From Papaver somniferum (lineage: Eukaryota > Streptophyta > Magnoliopsida > Ranunculales > Papaveraceae), in contig NC_039363.1 of the NCBI RefSeq assembly GCF_003573695.1, forward strand, positions 160,720,747-160,784,746: a DNA stretch of 64,000 nt. Direction: 5' to 3'. The position numbers and the translations under genes are program-made. How positions within the stretch are numbered: position 1 is the first letter of the stretch; each line of letters opens with the position of its first letter. This document shows, piece after piece, positions 10,252 through 23,892 of the stretch. The notes below the pieces were generated by a model. It was given only the letters and a program-made list of their open reading frames with translations. It did not search any database and was not told the origin of the DNA.

Positions 10252-13200
10252 TCAGTAGCTGTGCTGCCATATCTGGTGTGATTGCTTAGATTGTTGACCC
10301 TGGGAACCATCATTTTGGGTCTGTTGCTGCTGGTGCTCCTGTGAGACCCCTGTCTGAGAAGGGTAGAAATTGGGGTGCCCAAGATTTCCATAATGCTGCT
10401 GCTGTTGTTGCTGCTGCTGACCCTGTCGAAATCCACTCTGATGCTGATGCTGACCCTGAACCTGGCCTTGACCCTGACCCTGACCCTGACCCTGACCCTG
10501 GCCCTGGAAGCTATAATATGTGCTAGCAGGAATTGCCGATACTGTTCTTGAACCAGTAGGCCCATGCACCCACACACCTGAGTTGTCGTTCTGCAACATC
10601 AAAATCCAAACATGCATGATTACAATCAATAACACTTTAAACAAACAATTTTGCGCAAAATGCAAAACACTTCTTGCTATGTACCTGTTGGAGTGGAAGA
10701 AGATGACTGTTGTCTTTGTAATGGGAGTTTATAACATCATCATAGCCAGTAGTTGAGCTTGCAGGGGTTGTGGATGGATTCAGTGAAAAATTTCCGGGAA
10801 GGTTAGCAGAACCCGCAAACCCTCCGTGGCCAGAAGGAATAGCAGCTGCTGGAGGAAAGCTGCTCGAAGGAACACCGTTTTTGAATTGTGGAAGTGTATA
10901 CTTCATCCCTGCACCATGTACAGCAGCCGGGGATTGATGATGGAATGCGTTGTTACCACCGTAAGTTTGCTGGAAGGCCGAGGGCATATAATAGCTTGTC
11001 GGATGCAAGAAAGGATAGCCGACCATGTTAGCAAAAGGTCCCAAAGGAAGTGTTGGCTGAGAGTAAGAGTGAACAGTTAGATGTTGAGGAAGTGTAGGTC
11101 CTGTGGAAATGCTGCTACCAGGTAGATTCTGCTGCGTTAGATGAGGAGTAGAAAATACACCCGGCTTCAAAGTCTACATGTGTGAAGAAAAGATTAATTA
11201 AGTAAGGTAAACCGTAAAACAGGAAAAACAAAACCCATATCAAGTTATCAGGCTTTTCGAGAAAAGAAGCATAGTTGTCAACACTATTAGACATGGCATG
11301 TACACATCAGCAGCTTCAAAATGTATTAGCAGGTATGGAATTCAGAAATGCTAGGCTTACTGTGGGCTGTGCCCCGCAGGTTATACACAGCCCTCGGACA
11401 GTCCATCAGGGCTGTATGGAATTACTCTGAATTTGAAACTTAAAATCAAATTCATCAGCAGTTCAAGTTTGAGCCCTATGACACACATTAATGGCATTGG
11501 AGGGTGCCCTGAATTTGGACCTTAAAGTGTCAAGATCATCATCAGTTTATAACTTCAAACATGCAAGAGATAGTGTGTGTCATCAAGCAAGCGACGACAT
11601 ATAAATGACAAAGGGTACTGAAAACTTTGACCTTTTAGTCAAATTCATCAGCAGCTCTTTTAGAGCCATATGACACATATTTATATTGTCGAGCAAGCGC
11701 CAAGATATCGGCAGCAACAGGTAGGTAAAATACATATAAAGTTCAGAGAAACAAAAAACCTCTGGCATTGAAATGGTTGGACCACTTATGGAAGAAACTG
11801 AGTTGCTGTACTTTGTGGGCATCGACTGTGTTGCATGGAAGGGTGAGTACGGAACATCAGATTCCCGTGCACCTTGACCCGTTGAAGCCAATAAAGAATT
11901 TGAATATGCATGCTGCATAACATGTGTGCAAAGTAGGATGAGTGAAGTGTACTTAAATCCTATAGGTAAGATTTGCATAAAGTAGTAAATAAAATGAGTG
12001 CTAACTTCCGAATAGAATTTAGTCTCTAATTTCAGACTCGCATCACTACCAAATTACATGCATCCACTATGTTGATACTTAAATAGAACTCTCTGAATTT
12101 GTAATGCCATCCTGACGATTTAAAATGAATGATCTTATTCTACATTCCAATACATATTTAGGGTGCTTAGCCTTGAAACCCCATGTGTTTTCGAGCTATA
12201 TATGAATACTTTTACGTGCTTGACAATATAAAGTATGTCAGGACACTGTTAAGAGGAATCCTATTATTCTAAATTAGAGGTATAACATGATCAACAGCAA
12301 CTACTCGCCTTGTGCCACATTTCGTAACCTCGGCTGACTATTTATTTAATGACCTCAAACTGTCTTAAGGACGGCTGAGAAGACACACATAATCACCCAA
12401 TATAAGGCTAAGAATGCAGATCTTAAATGAAATTAAATCAAATATCGAAAGATAGACTGATAAGAGCAAAAGCTCGCCTTTTGTGCTTCACTAAAGAGTT
12501 TTTAATGGCCACAAATGTAAGGGATTATTACCATAACACTTGAAAAGGGGGCAAGATTCTGCATCTGAGGGTTTGCAAGATTCTGCATCTGAGGACTTGC
12601 AAGATTCTGCATCTGATTTGCATGTGCATAAGAGAACGAACTATTGGGCTCCATGTTTTCAAAGCCATAGCCAGGCACAGAAGTGGCGAAGGTGTAGTTA
12701 TGTCCATGTGTAGCTTCAGTCGCATCTTGTTTCATGGCCTCTGGTTGTGATGATGAAGGTAACTCATAATTTCCAGGGACAGCACTTTTAGAAGCTACAT
12801 TCCCATCTGAGTTGGATCTGAACTGCTCTTCCCCATAATATTCAGGATTTCTGCCAAGAAAACCCGCATAAGAAGGTAAGAAACATCTTTATACAGATGT
12901 CGGTTATATTCTTTCTTATTCAAAAAGGACATAAGACACCATCCTTGGGAGATGAATTTTCTATTGATTTCCAACAAGCTCAAGATTAGCTTGTACGAGT
13001 TAGGATTTTCAAAGGAGAAGATCCAGCTTGCAAATCAGCCCTACAATCCTCTTAACATGCACTGACAACCATGAGTTTTCCAAAGGTGAGGCTTAATATC
13101 CTTGATCTTTTGCATCTATCCCTCTTTCTGGTCTCTAACACTAATGCAAGTGTAAACTAGTGCTTTTCTTAATAATATATTAATATGTTCCAATTGATTA

Positions 13201-16200
13201 ACTAGGAAACGAAAAACAGAAAGAAGTATAGGGCATGAAAGTTGTACCTCGCCTCTGAATGTGCAACTGATGAAACATCTGCTTCTGCAGAAGCATCTTC
13301 CAGAGAATTTTCATGGGACTTAGATGCAAATTGTCCAGGATATGAAGCACCAATACCTGATCCAAAACTACCAAAGCTCAAGTGCAAGCAGTCCGCAGTA
13401 GGAACTTGCAGGTGATCTGGAATCTTTACTGAAGGATTGTCATCCACAGACTGCCCCAACTGTTCCTCCTTCCATAGATTTAATTGTTGCAAGTTAGCAG
13501 CAGCTGATGACACTGCTACATGAACATCCTCAACCGAAGAACCTAAGTAATTTGGCTTGGACATTTGCGAGTTGTCATCACTTTCTGAAATAGTGCCAAG
13601 ATTCAGGAAAATCAATGGAAAAGCAGATACTGACTATATAGATTTTTGAGGTACTTAATTATTAGGAAAATCGCATTTAATCAAGACAAAAAAACATGAG
13701 CATACTTTCCTATGAACTCGTGAACAATGAGTTTTCATTTTGCAAAATCACATCTAATCAAGACAAAAAAATATGAGCGCACATCCCATGAAGTTGCTAA
13801 CAATGGATAAACTGTAGTTACTGTACTCTTTTCACAACAGAAGCCATGCTTCATGCCATCTGGGCATACATGACATGGCAGTTGCTACTGAACTTGCAAA
13901 CAGTGGATAGATTGTTTGAACTTCTGTAAAAAGGACCAATTCTGGTCGGGTGGCATCAAGAGATTACTTAGCACCAGGCTTTAAATATTTAACATATAAA
14001 TACACCTTAGGTCTCACCAGCTCCATACTAAACACAGAAGCAACAATCGATGACCTTGTCATAAACTTGTAAAGCAATGATAACAAACCTCGGTTGCATA
14101 TTGAGAGACCCAGACTCTTGTGCCTTATCCACACATGTCATTCCGTAAATTCAGGCTTTCTAAGTACATAGTCAACTAACAGAATTATGACTACAACCTA
14201 AACAATACATAGGTGGAATATGAATATTGCATGAGAAAACCATATCTGCTAATGATTGACCTTTTATATCTTTTGTTTTACTATCATCCTGAGAGTGGAA
14301 ACAGTAACCACACCATGTAACTACCTTCTAACCAATAACCAAGTCGCAACAATAACCTTCTTACATGAAAAAACTTCCTTCACTGGATGCATGTGTTTGC
14401 CACTCTGTTTACTAAGCTGTGGGAATACACGATCTCACATGAAACTTTTTCATGAATGCTGGCCAACTAACAAACTATAAGAAGCTTTCACGGTTATCAA
14501 AGTTTTCACGATTCACAACAAAATATGAGCATTGTTCCTTCAAAATTAAAACAAGAATATACTAAGAGGTCTATCAGGAAATAATAATGCAGCAATATAA
14601 ATAATGATTACACCATCAAATGCTTAAAGCTCATAACCAGTTGGGAAAATGTGAAGTTACCTTCCTGATGGTCAAAAGCATGCCTGTGAGATTGGTAGGT
14701 GTGCGTGTTATCAAACGCATCACTATCAAGTTGAGATACACCTCCTGCACCACTATCATCCTCTATATGTCTACTGGATGAAGGATCGGACTCCGTATTA
14801 AGGTTTTCAACATTGACATCTCCCTTTGCTATTCGGAAATCATCTGACTGAGAACTTAGATGCAAATCGGCTCTCTCAGCATGTAAGTTGGGTACCAGAG
14901 ATGGGTCATTGTAAATCTCATGGTCGACAGGTTGTTCTAAGATAGGTAACCCACTAGGAACTGACTGTTCAGGCGAGGGCCAATTGTCGTGAGTTGCGTG
15001 TTGGCTTGCAACGTTGCTTGGCTCGTCCCATTCCGATGGAAAAGGATCCTTACCACTGTAATATGATGTGTTCGGAGCAACTGCGCTAGGTTTGGAGTAA
15101 GAAGTCTCAGTAGCCACAGTTGGTCTAGTTGAGGCTTTAGGTCTGCCCATCTTCACTATGTCAGCCATCGAGACATGACCTGGAACACCTGCCCAAGCAG
15201 ATTGATATGCTGGAGTTGGTTGTGATGAAGAAGAAACGATATCACAAGGAAATATAGGTGGTGCTTTACTTTCAACGTTAACAGCATCGCTGCATACAAA
15301 CAAACAGACGATTGGTAACTGCTAGCTAGCTGAAACAACCTCAAAGATCTAGAACGGATGAAACTGATAAGAACATCGAAAAATACACATGTTCTTAAAC
15401 AAATTACTCGTTCAGGATCAACAGATTTCAATCATCTAAAAAGTCAGTTAAGAGGAATTGTGTGGAGTACCTAAGCCACAATTTAAACTGTCTAGCGAAT
15501 TTACATTCCGACAAATAGAAGTGTCGCCTACCTGTTCTCTCTTATAAAATAAAGTATCTATATTTCATTACATTTTACATGAGGATCTATAATCATGAAG
15601 ATCAACCCACGAGTTCACATTTAGATATATTAAGGAAATATATCAGCATGATCTTAAACAAACCGAGCACAAGGCACACCTCGGTGTAAGCTGTACAGAA
15701 CACGCAGAGATCATCCAGTTCAATAATATATGGATGCTTCTTGAAACAAACCCAATATAAAGTATATTACCAAGTGTTAGGTCAACAAAAACTAACCTGT
15801 ACGTAGAGTGTCGGCTTACATTACTGCCTGGCATTCCCGATGAAGAAGTTGAAGAACCATGATAAGTGTTAGTACCATTTTCTTTTCTATATGCTGGTTT
15901 ACCACGCAAAGCACCTGAGTCTATCAAATAACCAATGAGACTAGAGTAAACATGTAATTGTCAAAAACACATCAGCTTCCCCAACAAAATATACAAGAAA
16001 TGAAACAATCAGATGAGCATACCAGTTGAGCTGAACTGAGATGATACACTACGTCCAGCATTACGGTCTAGAGTGCCCCTACTTCCTCGATTTGATGTGT
16101 TACCAATTCGAGAGCGGGAGTCAGGATCTTTGGTCTGACACATTGAAACGAAGAATGAAATACTATCAACAAGAGCATCTTAACTAACATTCAAAGTGCA

Positions 16201-17594
16201 TGATGATGTTTGGGTGAAAATAGACGGGACATTTATCATCTTCTAAACTAAACTCTTATGGCCTCGGAGCACTTCATCAAAAGAATGGAGAAGGCATTGA
16301 ACATACCAAGTTAGCAAAAAATTGCGACAAATACAGTAAACAGAAATGACTCTTAATTAATAAAAGGGTTAACAATGAAACAAGACCAAGACACCGGTTG
16401 AAAGGACTTTTATCTACCAATTACTGTACAAAATACACCACCTTTTTACATGCAGTTACCTCTTTTTTCTTTTCTTTTTTGCTCTTCACCTCATGAAAAG
16501 TATCTGCACAGAAGGCAAGCACCAGATTAGAGAAGCCATGATAATTAACATCATTTGAGGTTCTTCAAGCATCTGCAGATCTGTTTTCCCAAGATGTACA
16601 GATAAAATGCTGCCGTACTAAGGGGTTATTTCTACAGTGAGTATATAGTAAATTCAATATGTGCACAGCAGAATCAAGTTATACCATAGAGATAATCAGA
16701 AATTCATATTACTTTGTAAAGCAAATGGACAAATTCCTGCAACTACTCAACCTTTAAACGCAATAGAAACATGACACATTTCATGTTGACAATGAAGTCA
16801 TGTTACCAGTTCACGTCATTTCATTACTGACTAGCTGTTACAACGAGACTTTCTACAAACAAGAAACAGGAAATATATAGTTCGAAAAAAAAAGGAGAAT
16901 TTGCCTGACGGGAAAAAAAACACACAAAGAAGATAGGTAATCTTGAAGGTGCATACTCCCACCAATACAGACAACCAAGAATCGGCAAAAGCAAGATACA
17001 CGCGAGCTGGAAAAGCTGGTGTTCAGGGTTATAATTTAGAGGATAAGAAGGCTGGAAAGATTAGGGATTTCTTTAGAAATGAACTATATACCAAACATCT
17101 AATGTCAAATTCACCCAACCTTGAACACCGGTACTGAAAAAGATTATTTATTTATTTTAATCTTAATTTTAATTCTATCTACTAATGGCTACTCATAACA
17201 TCAAAACCCTAAACACTCAGAATAAACGTGTATCAACAAATTTAAAATAACAAGATTGTTGAGAAAATTAAAAAATCTAAACTTTGTGATTGGTGTGAAA
17301 ATGACAAGATTTTTAATATTAACATCAAAATGTAAAAATTGAAAAGAAAAAAAAACCCAAGAAACGATTCAATTCAGAAAATGGAGAGACGGATGAACCT
17401 TGAGAGAGTAGCCTATGAACGGTATCATTAGGGTCCATGTTGCATTCTTTAAGCATAGCATAGATCTCATGTTCAGGACAGTTTACAATCTCTTTCAAAC
17501 TCTGTACCATCTTTTTTGATGTTGCTGGTATCGATGATACTCCTCCTCCTCCTCCATTCTTTAAGCTGCTACTATTACCACCTCCACTACTCAT
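10252..17594 (-). CDS. GBF-interacting protein 1-like (GIP1_N/DUF1296) protein
   Basis: Ten exons join without phase conflicts: 17594-17399, 16503-16460, 16134-16023, 15920-15797, 15289-14661, 13584-13248, 12850-12532, 11912-11760, 11173-10685 and 10590-10252 (stop TGA), 2,742 nt or about 913 aa. Exon 1 encodes a Gly/Ser-rich start and the UBA-like GIP1_N domain (about residues 28-80: MVQSLKEIVNCPEHEIYAML, HRLLSQ), continued by FHEVKSKKEKK in exon 2. Other landmarks known in this family are LSFGSFGSG, TLPLGPFANM, a GQ/Q-rich stretch and the C-terminal QIWQHSY. Family members bind G-box factors and act in the nucleus as co-activators or chaperone-like factors. Exon 7 encodes three tandem QMQNLA units. 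One donor (after exon 8, GTTTTT) is weak. No lesion was found. The 3' UTR probably extends into 9,900-10,251. Confidence 0.93.
10451..10506. repeat. hexanucleotide repeat inside the last GIP1-like exon
   Basis: About nine copies of CTGACC/CTGGCC-type hexamers, read on the minus strand as alternating Gly-Gln (or Val-Gln). The repeat is in frame, so length changes would alter the protein by two residues per unit. It is followed (10,395-10,420) by a CTG/TTG run encoding eight Gln. Confidence 0.85.
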
Positions 17595-17609
17595 TATTAT
17601 TGCTTCTTA

Positions 17610-17618
17610 TTATTACTA

Positions 17619-17651
<33 letters not shown>

Positions 17652-17652
17652 C
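17610..17652. repeat. (CTT)n microsatellite in the GIP1-like 5' UTR
   Basis: About ten CTT units at 17,622-17,652, read as GAA on the gene strand, 28 bp upstream of the ATG. A TC-rich run (17,769-17,781) follows nearer the presumed transcription start. GA-rich leaders are common in plant 5' UTRs. Confidence 0.8.
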
Positions 17653-17809
17653 AGTTATTGCTCAAAACCCTAATATTTCTTTCCACAGTAAACACTCTTC
17701 GAGATCGAAAAACTCAAAACCTTTTTTCTTTCTCTTCCCTTGTTTCTTTATAGCCCTTCTCCAAGATATCTCTCTCTCTCTTTTACAGTTTTTTATTTTT
17801 TTCCTTTTT

Positions 17810-17819
17810 TTTATAAATT
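17810..17819 (-). promoter_or_regulatory. TATA-like box for the GIP1-like gene
   Basis: The minus strand reads AATTTATAAAAA here, followed about 30 nt later by GTAAAAGAGAGAG, a plausible start region, leaving a GA-rich 5' UTR of about 190 nt. The left edge of the large duplicated unit coincides with this box. Confidence 0.35.
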
Positions 17820-20800
17820 GATTTTCAGTTCTCTGAGTAATAATTCCATGATGATTGATTCTATCCATCTAAGGTCTATAATCGAATACACGTAGCAGTA
17901 TTTTACACCGTACGATGTTCCTAAAATAGGTTTATTTTGAGATGAATGGTGTGAGATTTTTAAGTGCAAGGTAATGTCTGGCCCTTAGCAGCGCTAGATA
18001 TAGGTATTTTTATCACTGCTCCTCATGACTTTTGAGCACACCAGCACCAGTATGATATTTATTTTTGTAGTTATCCTTCCAATCATTTTACATTTCTAGT
18101 ATGATATTTGTGTAGTTATCTTTTCCATCATTTTACATTTCTAAAAGGGGTAGAATGCGTTGACATGGTTAGAATGACCTATCACTGATGTTTTGACGTT
18201 TTTTTTCTTATGAAATCCAAGCAGGGATGAATTTGGACTTAATTTTTGAGACTCTACATTCCTATTAAAGATGAGTGCTTTTTGAGATATATAAGACCAT
18301 CATCTATCACTACGAAAATTAAGAGTTAAAGATTAACGATCGAAACTAAAATTAATAGATATGGGGTTTCATATACCGGAAACGATCATTTTAGTAGGAA
18401 GGTATAGCTTTATAAACGGCACATGTCACCAGAAAATATAGGTTGAACTTCATTGTCGTTTAAGGTTCATAAAAAACAACCATATCTTCAGTACTTGTAA
18501 GACAAAGTCACATGTATTACTTATTTTGGTTTTCTTAAAGAAGCAGGAGAGAAAATCCTAAATCAAAAAATTAAAAATATTTTAAAAGTAATTAATACTT
18601 AAATCGATATTAATTAAAGAGGGGTTTAGCCAGTAGACATACCCTGTTAGCGCCATATGAGGATAATAGATTCTTCATACGCTTGATTCGAAGTTCCAAC
18701 AGCATAATACCTACACATATTCAAAAAAAAACAAATGATGTTTTTGACGCATTTAAATAACAAAAGCTTTACACCCCTAAAGGAAAGCTAGGTAGATTTC
18801 AATGTCAACCTATTTGTTATTCCCTTTTGTAGTATGTAATATTACACAACATGTTGATGTGTTTTTCCTCCTTAATCTATGCTTTACACTTTTGTTAGAT
18901 ATATATTATGACACATATATCCTTTCTCGGTGATTGTAAATCACCTATATACTCCTTACATTATTCCCCCTTTTTGTCACAAAATAACAAAGAAACGGAA
19001 AAATACATAAGCAAACTGAAAGGATCTTACAAGTTCGTAGGAACTCATACAACATGTAAGAGTTAAGCATGAAGGTCTAACATACCATTTTAGACGGGCG
19101 ATACTAAAACTAAAACTACCTAAGTAATTTGTTTTAGCATCTTATGGAAAAAATTGCCCGAAATAATTTTTCCTTTGATTTGATAAGTCAGGCTAAGATC
19201 AAAATTAACTTAGTTACTTATCGGGATTCAATTATTGATAAATAATTGTACCTCATTTAGACACAAGACAAAATTAGGTAAGATAACTAGTTTTCTTATC
19301 AAGGAACCAATTATACTTGACATTAATTATAAGTTAAACAATAATAATGCGGAAAGTAAAGTAAAAGCACACAACAAGATTTTGTTAACGAGGAAACCGC
19401 AAATGTAGAAAAACACCAGGACCTAGTCAGGTTTTGAATACTCTCAGAATTAAGCCACTATACAAAGACTACTACCAACTTTGTATAGTTGAGACCAATT
19501 AAACTACTCCTAGTTACCTAGTTTCCTCAGTATCCATGCGCCTACAACCAATCTGGCCAATGCACGTTAATCCCAAGGTAAAATCCACTACCTTAAGTTG
19601 CTTTAGCTGTCGTGAAGACTTCAAGCACTCAACTCCTTTGGATTGTCTCCCAAACAGTAGAGGACTAATCGGTTTTGTAACCGCTCTATCAATCTCGTGA
19701 AGTAAATTAGATTATTGTTGAGTACGACAAAGGCTCTTGCATTTGAATTAATAAACTCCTTTGTCCGGATTAGATCAACCAAGATCTAGATTACCGAAAT
19801 AATCAGATTTATATTTACAAACTATCATATTCGAATACTGAAGAATACTATCAAATGATAACTTGTCGATCAACTACGACTATTTAATCAACCGCCTATC
19901 AAAGATAAACGAGATATAGTCGGATCTCAGCCGATCAAGTTTCTGCACGAAGCAAATCACAAAGATACGAAACCAATAAGAAATCTTCTTGCCTTCAAAT
20001 CTTCAATGTCTTCTTCTGTACCTGCACAACCAAACTTGATTCCAATGTATGATTGTTCAAGCGCAAAACAGAGTCTATTAACAATGGATGATCACAACTC
20101 AACGTCAGATATAAAGACAAATCTAAACTACCATTAATCCCTTGATATAGTTTGAGTGACGTTATGTCAGTAGAGAAGGCTCTCAAGAATAATAAGCCTA
20201 GGTGCAATCAAGAGTTAACAACCGATAGTCAATTAAATCAATAATCGAAAACTAAAATAACAATCCAAATTCTAGTTTCCCACCTATAACCAATCTTAAA
20301 CTAAAGGATGTAAGAGATTTCACCTGATTAGGTTACTCTCCTTTCCAAGATAGTATTACATGTAATACTATTAATCGGATACAACAGTGACTACAAAATG
20401 AAGTGCCTACCTCAGTATAAGTTTGTAAGAAGAACAAACTTCACTATTTATAGATTAAGGAATTTTGGACACCAAGTAATTTCCATAACCGAAAATATTC
20501 TCAACATATGCAATGAGCGCCTAGATTCGGTTTTGTCTAATTTCAACCAATATCCAAAAGTATTACTGAAATCCCTCTTGGATTACAACTCAATATTAGA
20601 TAGCATAAAGATGCTTAACTAATATATCTTCCAGAGATATGTTCTGCTTGCTAGAAAAACAAAACATATATATTCGAAAATCTTAATAAAAAGATGTTTG
20701 TGATCTCACCTTGAGTATCATGGAATATCTTTGGACAATAAAAGATAAGATTTGTACACATGTTCAAATTATCCACTATGTCGACATATTTAATTTTCCT

Positions 20801-21253
20801 ATTTTGCAAACCCAATTTCCAAATCGCACAAACCTTAAAATGTACGTGATAATAGAAATCGGTTTTGCGTATGGGGATCGGTTCTATCATGACTCCCAAT
20901 ATAAGTAGGGATCGGTTCTACCTTGATTCCCATATAGGTAAGGATCGTACTACCTTGATTCCAAATATTGGTAAGGATCAGTACTACCTTGGTTCCCAAA
21001 TATAGGTAAGGATCGGTCCTGACTTATATCTTCAATGAAAACCGGACCACCAATCCCATTGATTTCTTTCAACTACAAAATAAGTTCGTAAAATCTACTT
21101 CATTAAACTCATGTAACTAAACATGGTTTTTTAGGCATGAAATCAATCCTAAGTTCATTACACAATCTAGTAAACAAGTTACAAAGATTATTCTATGTCA
21201 CAATTACGAAGTTCAAAAGATAAGCGTTATACTTTATAATTTAATATACCAAG
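17812..21253. repeat. tandemly duplicated unit, copy 1 (GIP1-like upstream region plus old LTR fragments)
   Basis: Starting at ATAAATTGATTTTCAG, this stretch recurs in the same orientation from about 32,478, with scattered differences (roughly 85-90 percent by eye). Matching landmarks include ATCTAAGGTCTATAATC (17,869 and 32,530), AAAGCTTTAC with AGGAAAGCTAGGTAG (18,765 and 33,490), and TTCACTATTTATAGA (20,440 and 35,850). Inside are minus-oriented retroelement remnants: a pre-LTR spacer near 18,960-19,330 and an LTR core near 19,320-20,900 with GTTAACGAGGAAACCGC. No protein-coding gene was seen. Confidence 0.8.
20870..21030. repeat. short tandem repeats, GGTAAGGATCGGTACTACC type
   Basis: Four to five units of about 33-37 bp built from GGATCGGTNCTACCTTGATTCCC plus AATATAGGTA. 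The same array recurs at 36,295-36,480 in copy 2 of the duplicated unit. Related GGATCGGTTCCC strings occur in the nested element (23,110-23,155, 25,770-25,855, 29,855-30,015). Confidence 0.75.
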
Positions 21254-21710
21254 TGTTACACAATGCTCGGTTGAACCCATAAGTTTTGTTATCTCAAACT
21301 TTTCATCAATATTCATTGATCAAAACTATCTTGATTTGTAGTCTACTAAGTCAAGTCTCGGACTAGGTTAGAATTTGGTAGTTGAGTATCAGACATCACC
21401 CTCAAAGACTGAAAATCGACGAAGACATTTGGAGATTTTTTTTATCAGGTATGTGAAGACTGGACCATTTTAATTTACTCACTATCTTACCATTATATCA
21501 TTCGATACTATGTCGTGTGACTTCTAGTAGATTTACAAAGAAGAAATTTCGAGACAAGCTTGTCTTGTTAAAAATCTCAAAATATGATTCAAGCATAGAT
21601 GTTCAAAGTTCCTTAACAATATTAGTTTGAAATAATTTATTGTTCGAGAATTAGTTTGTGAATCAATTGAAAATCGACCATACAATTGATTTTATCATTT
21701 GAGAGTGTTT

Positions 21711-21715
21711 CAAAC
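21711..21715 (+). repeat. target-site duplication CAAAC, left copy
   Basis: CAAAC directly precedes TGAAAAGG of the nested element; the matching copy is at 30,760-30,764. Removing one copy plus the element restores TGTTTCAAACTTCATAAG, which matches the uninterrupted LTR at 37,144. Confidence 0.9.
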
Positions 21716-23877
21716 TGAAAAGGCGAGGGTACCCAAATATACCTCAAGCTAAAACTTTTCCTACATATAAGTCATTTCTCCGAAAGTGATTGTCTATGGA
21801 CTGAGTCGAGACAATACAACTAATGGATTCACACTACGTATGATCGTCTATGGATACGAGATCGAGACAATACAACAAAGAAGTATGTTTACTTGATATA
21901 AAGGTTTGGGATTAACCAAACACAATAGGATTGCTTATCAAGTAAATAAGAATTCACGTTTGTGTAATTTACTTTAATTATAATAAAACAATTATAATGC
22001 AGAAAATAAAAGTAAATGACACAGCAAGATTTTGTTAACGAGGATACCGCAAATGCAGAAAAACTCCGGGACCTAGTCCAGAATTGAATACTCTCAGATT
22101 AATCCCTACACAAAATTACACTTAGCTTCGTATAGTTGAGACCAAGTAACTAACCCTATAGTTCACCTAATTCCGTCTGTATTCCCACGCCTCCGACTTA
22201 TGAATAAGTTATGTACCTGGAACAATCCCTTTGGTTCGTATTCTAAACAGTAAAGGAACAAGAAATCTGTTTGGTATCAACTCTATTCAACCAAGTGATA
22301 TGAGTCGGACAAAGGCTCTTCCGTCCTTCGTCGGGTTTAGATTTATCTTATGTTCAATCACCCAAAGGTAATCGATTAAGATTAAGCCAACAACACCTTT
22401 AATCCGAAGAACCGTGTTGATGCCGATCTACTCAATTAATCAATCCAAACTACCACAAGGATAAATCTTATTAATTGGATCCTCTTTTACCCAAACAAGT
22501 ATTGTGCACGCCAAAGATTATAGAACCAAAGTCAGATCTTCAATATCTTCTTTGTCTTCAAATCTTCTTAAATCTTCAATAACAACCTGCACACAATCAC
22601 TTGAATCCCTTGTGATCAATCACGCATAGAACGGAGTCTGTTAACAATGGATTATCACAAGATCGTCTTTAGAACTAACAACAGTCTAAAGATCCATATC
22701 GAAACTCTGAACTAGTTTGAGTGAATCTTATATCATAAAAGAAGATTCTCAAGAATAAACAAACTAGGTGCAATCAGATTTTAACCACCGTTAGTCAATC
22801 AAATCAATCGAAAATAAAGATAAACCGCAATTATCTAGTTTCCCACCAACAGGTCGCGCTAGAGCTTCTCAATCCCAAAGAAGACTTTAAAACGAGCGGC
22901 CGTAAGAGATTTCACCTAATTAGATTACTCTCGTCTCTGACAGACGGCTACACCAGTAACAAAGACAAAATAGGAAGTCTGTTGTAACGAAGGATTAGTT
23001 TGCTAGAAAGGCAAACTTCGTGTATTTATAGACAAGGAAGTTTGGACACAAAGGAATTTCCAAACTTCCTGTATTTATAGAAAGGCAAACTTCGGTTCTC
23101 GTTCCCTTACAATGATCGGTTCCCTTTCCCTTACTAGGATCGGTTCCCTTTCCCCAAGGCAGACATAATCCGATCATACCACAGATGATTACTTAAGATT
23201 GATTTTACTAATAAAAGTTATACCAATACAAAAGTCAGGACTTTTTGAATAGTTCTACCAAGAACACAACAAGTTGTGAGCGGTTATACTCTATCACACA
23301 TATTGGTTGTTCATAAGATATGCAATGAATAACAAAACCAATAACTCCTGGCAATTTCCTTTTTGGTTCACAAACAAGTTTATGAACTTACTTCCTTGGA
23401 ACACATGTAAACATTGTTCCCTATGATGAAATCCTCACCTCATACCCATGCATAACCACAATAGCATTCAAATAATTATGGTGATGTCTTATCTACAAAG
23501 TTTAATGGTTAAGCAATAAACCTCGTATTGTATTCCTTAATACTATGTCTATCTAGAGTTCATATATGCTTTACAGTTATGTTTTCAATATGCACGACTT
23601 GAAAGATACGTTAGGGAATGAAACAGATCAAGTCGAATATCACTAACCTCAAGTGGAAGGATGATTTTTGTCGTTGTAGCTCCTTGCTTCTTCACATCTT
23701 CAAGACTTCGCAATACTTGTTATGTCTCATATCCTAATGCTTTCAAGCTAACCTATACGAAGTTTAACTCTAGTACATAATCAAGCGACTCTTAACATGA
23801 GTTTTGATTCACTAAAACATGACAACCAAACTTGACATACCAACGCTTGGTGGGTTCAACCGCGCAATGCTCTAACA
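21716..23877 (-). repeat. 3' LTR of the nested element
   Basis: Begins (plus strand) TGAAAAGGCGAGGGTACCC and ends CTCTAACA. Near 23,040-23,100 it lacks about 600 bp present in the 5' LTR and has a local rearranged copy of a CTTCGTGTATTTATAGA segment. Confidence 0.88.
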
Positions 23878-23892
23878 ATCTGCCCCTTTGTC
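23878..23892 (-). promoter_or_regulatory. polypurine tract of the nested element
   Basis: Minus strand GACAAAGGGGCAGAT abuts the LTR start TGTTAGAG, where plus-strand DNA synthesis would be primed. Confidence 0.75.

Noticed and set aside
10341..10526. Plus-strand ORF with Asp-Pro repeats opposite the last GIP1-like exon
   Set aside because: It is the antisense reading of the in-frame hexamer repeat; the minus-strand frame is clearly the coding one.
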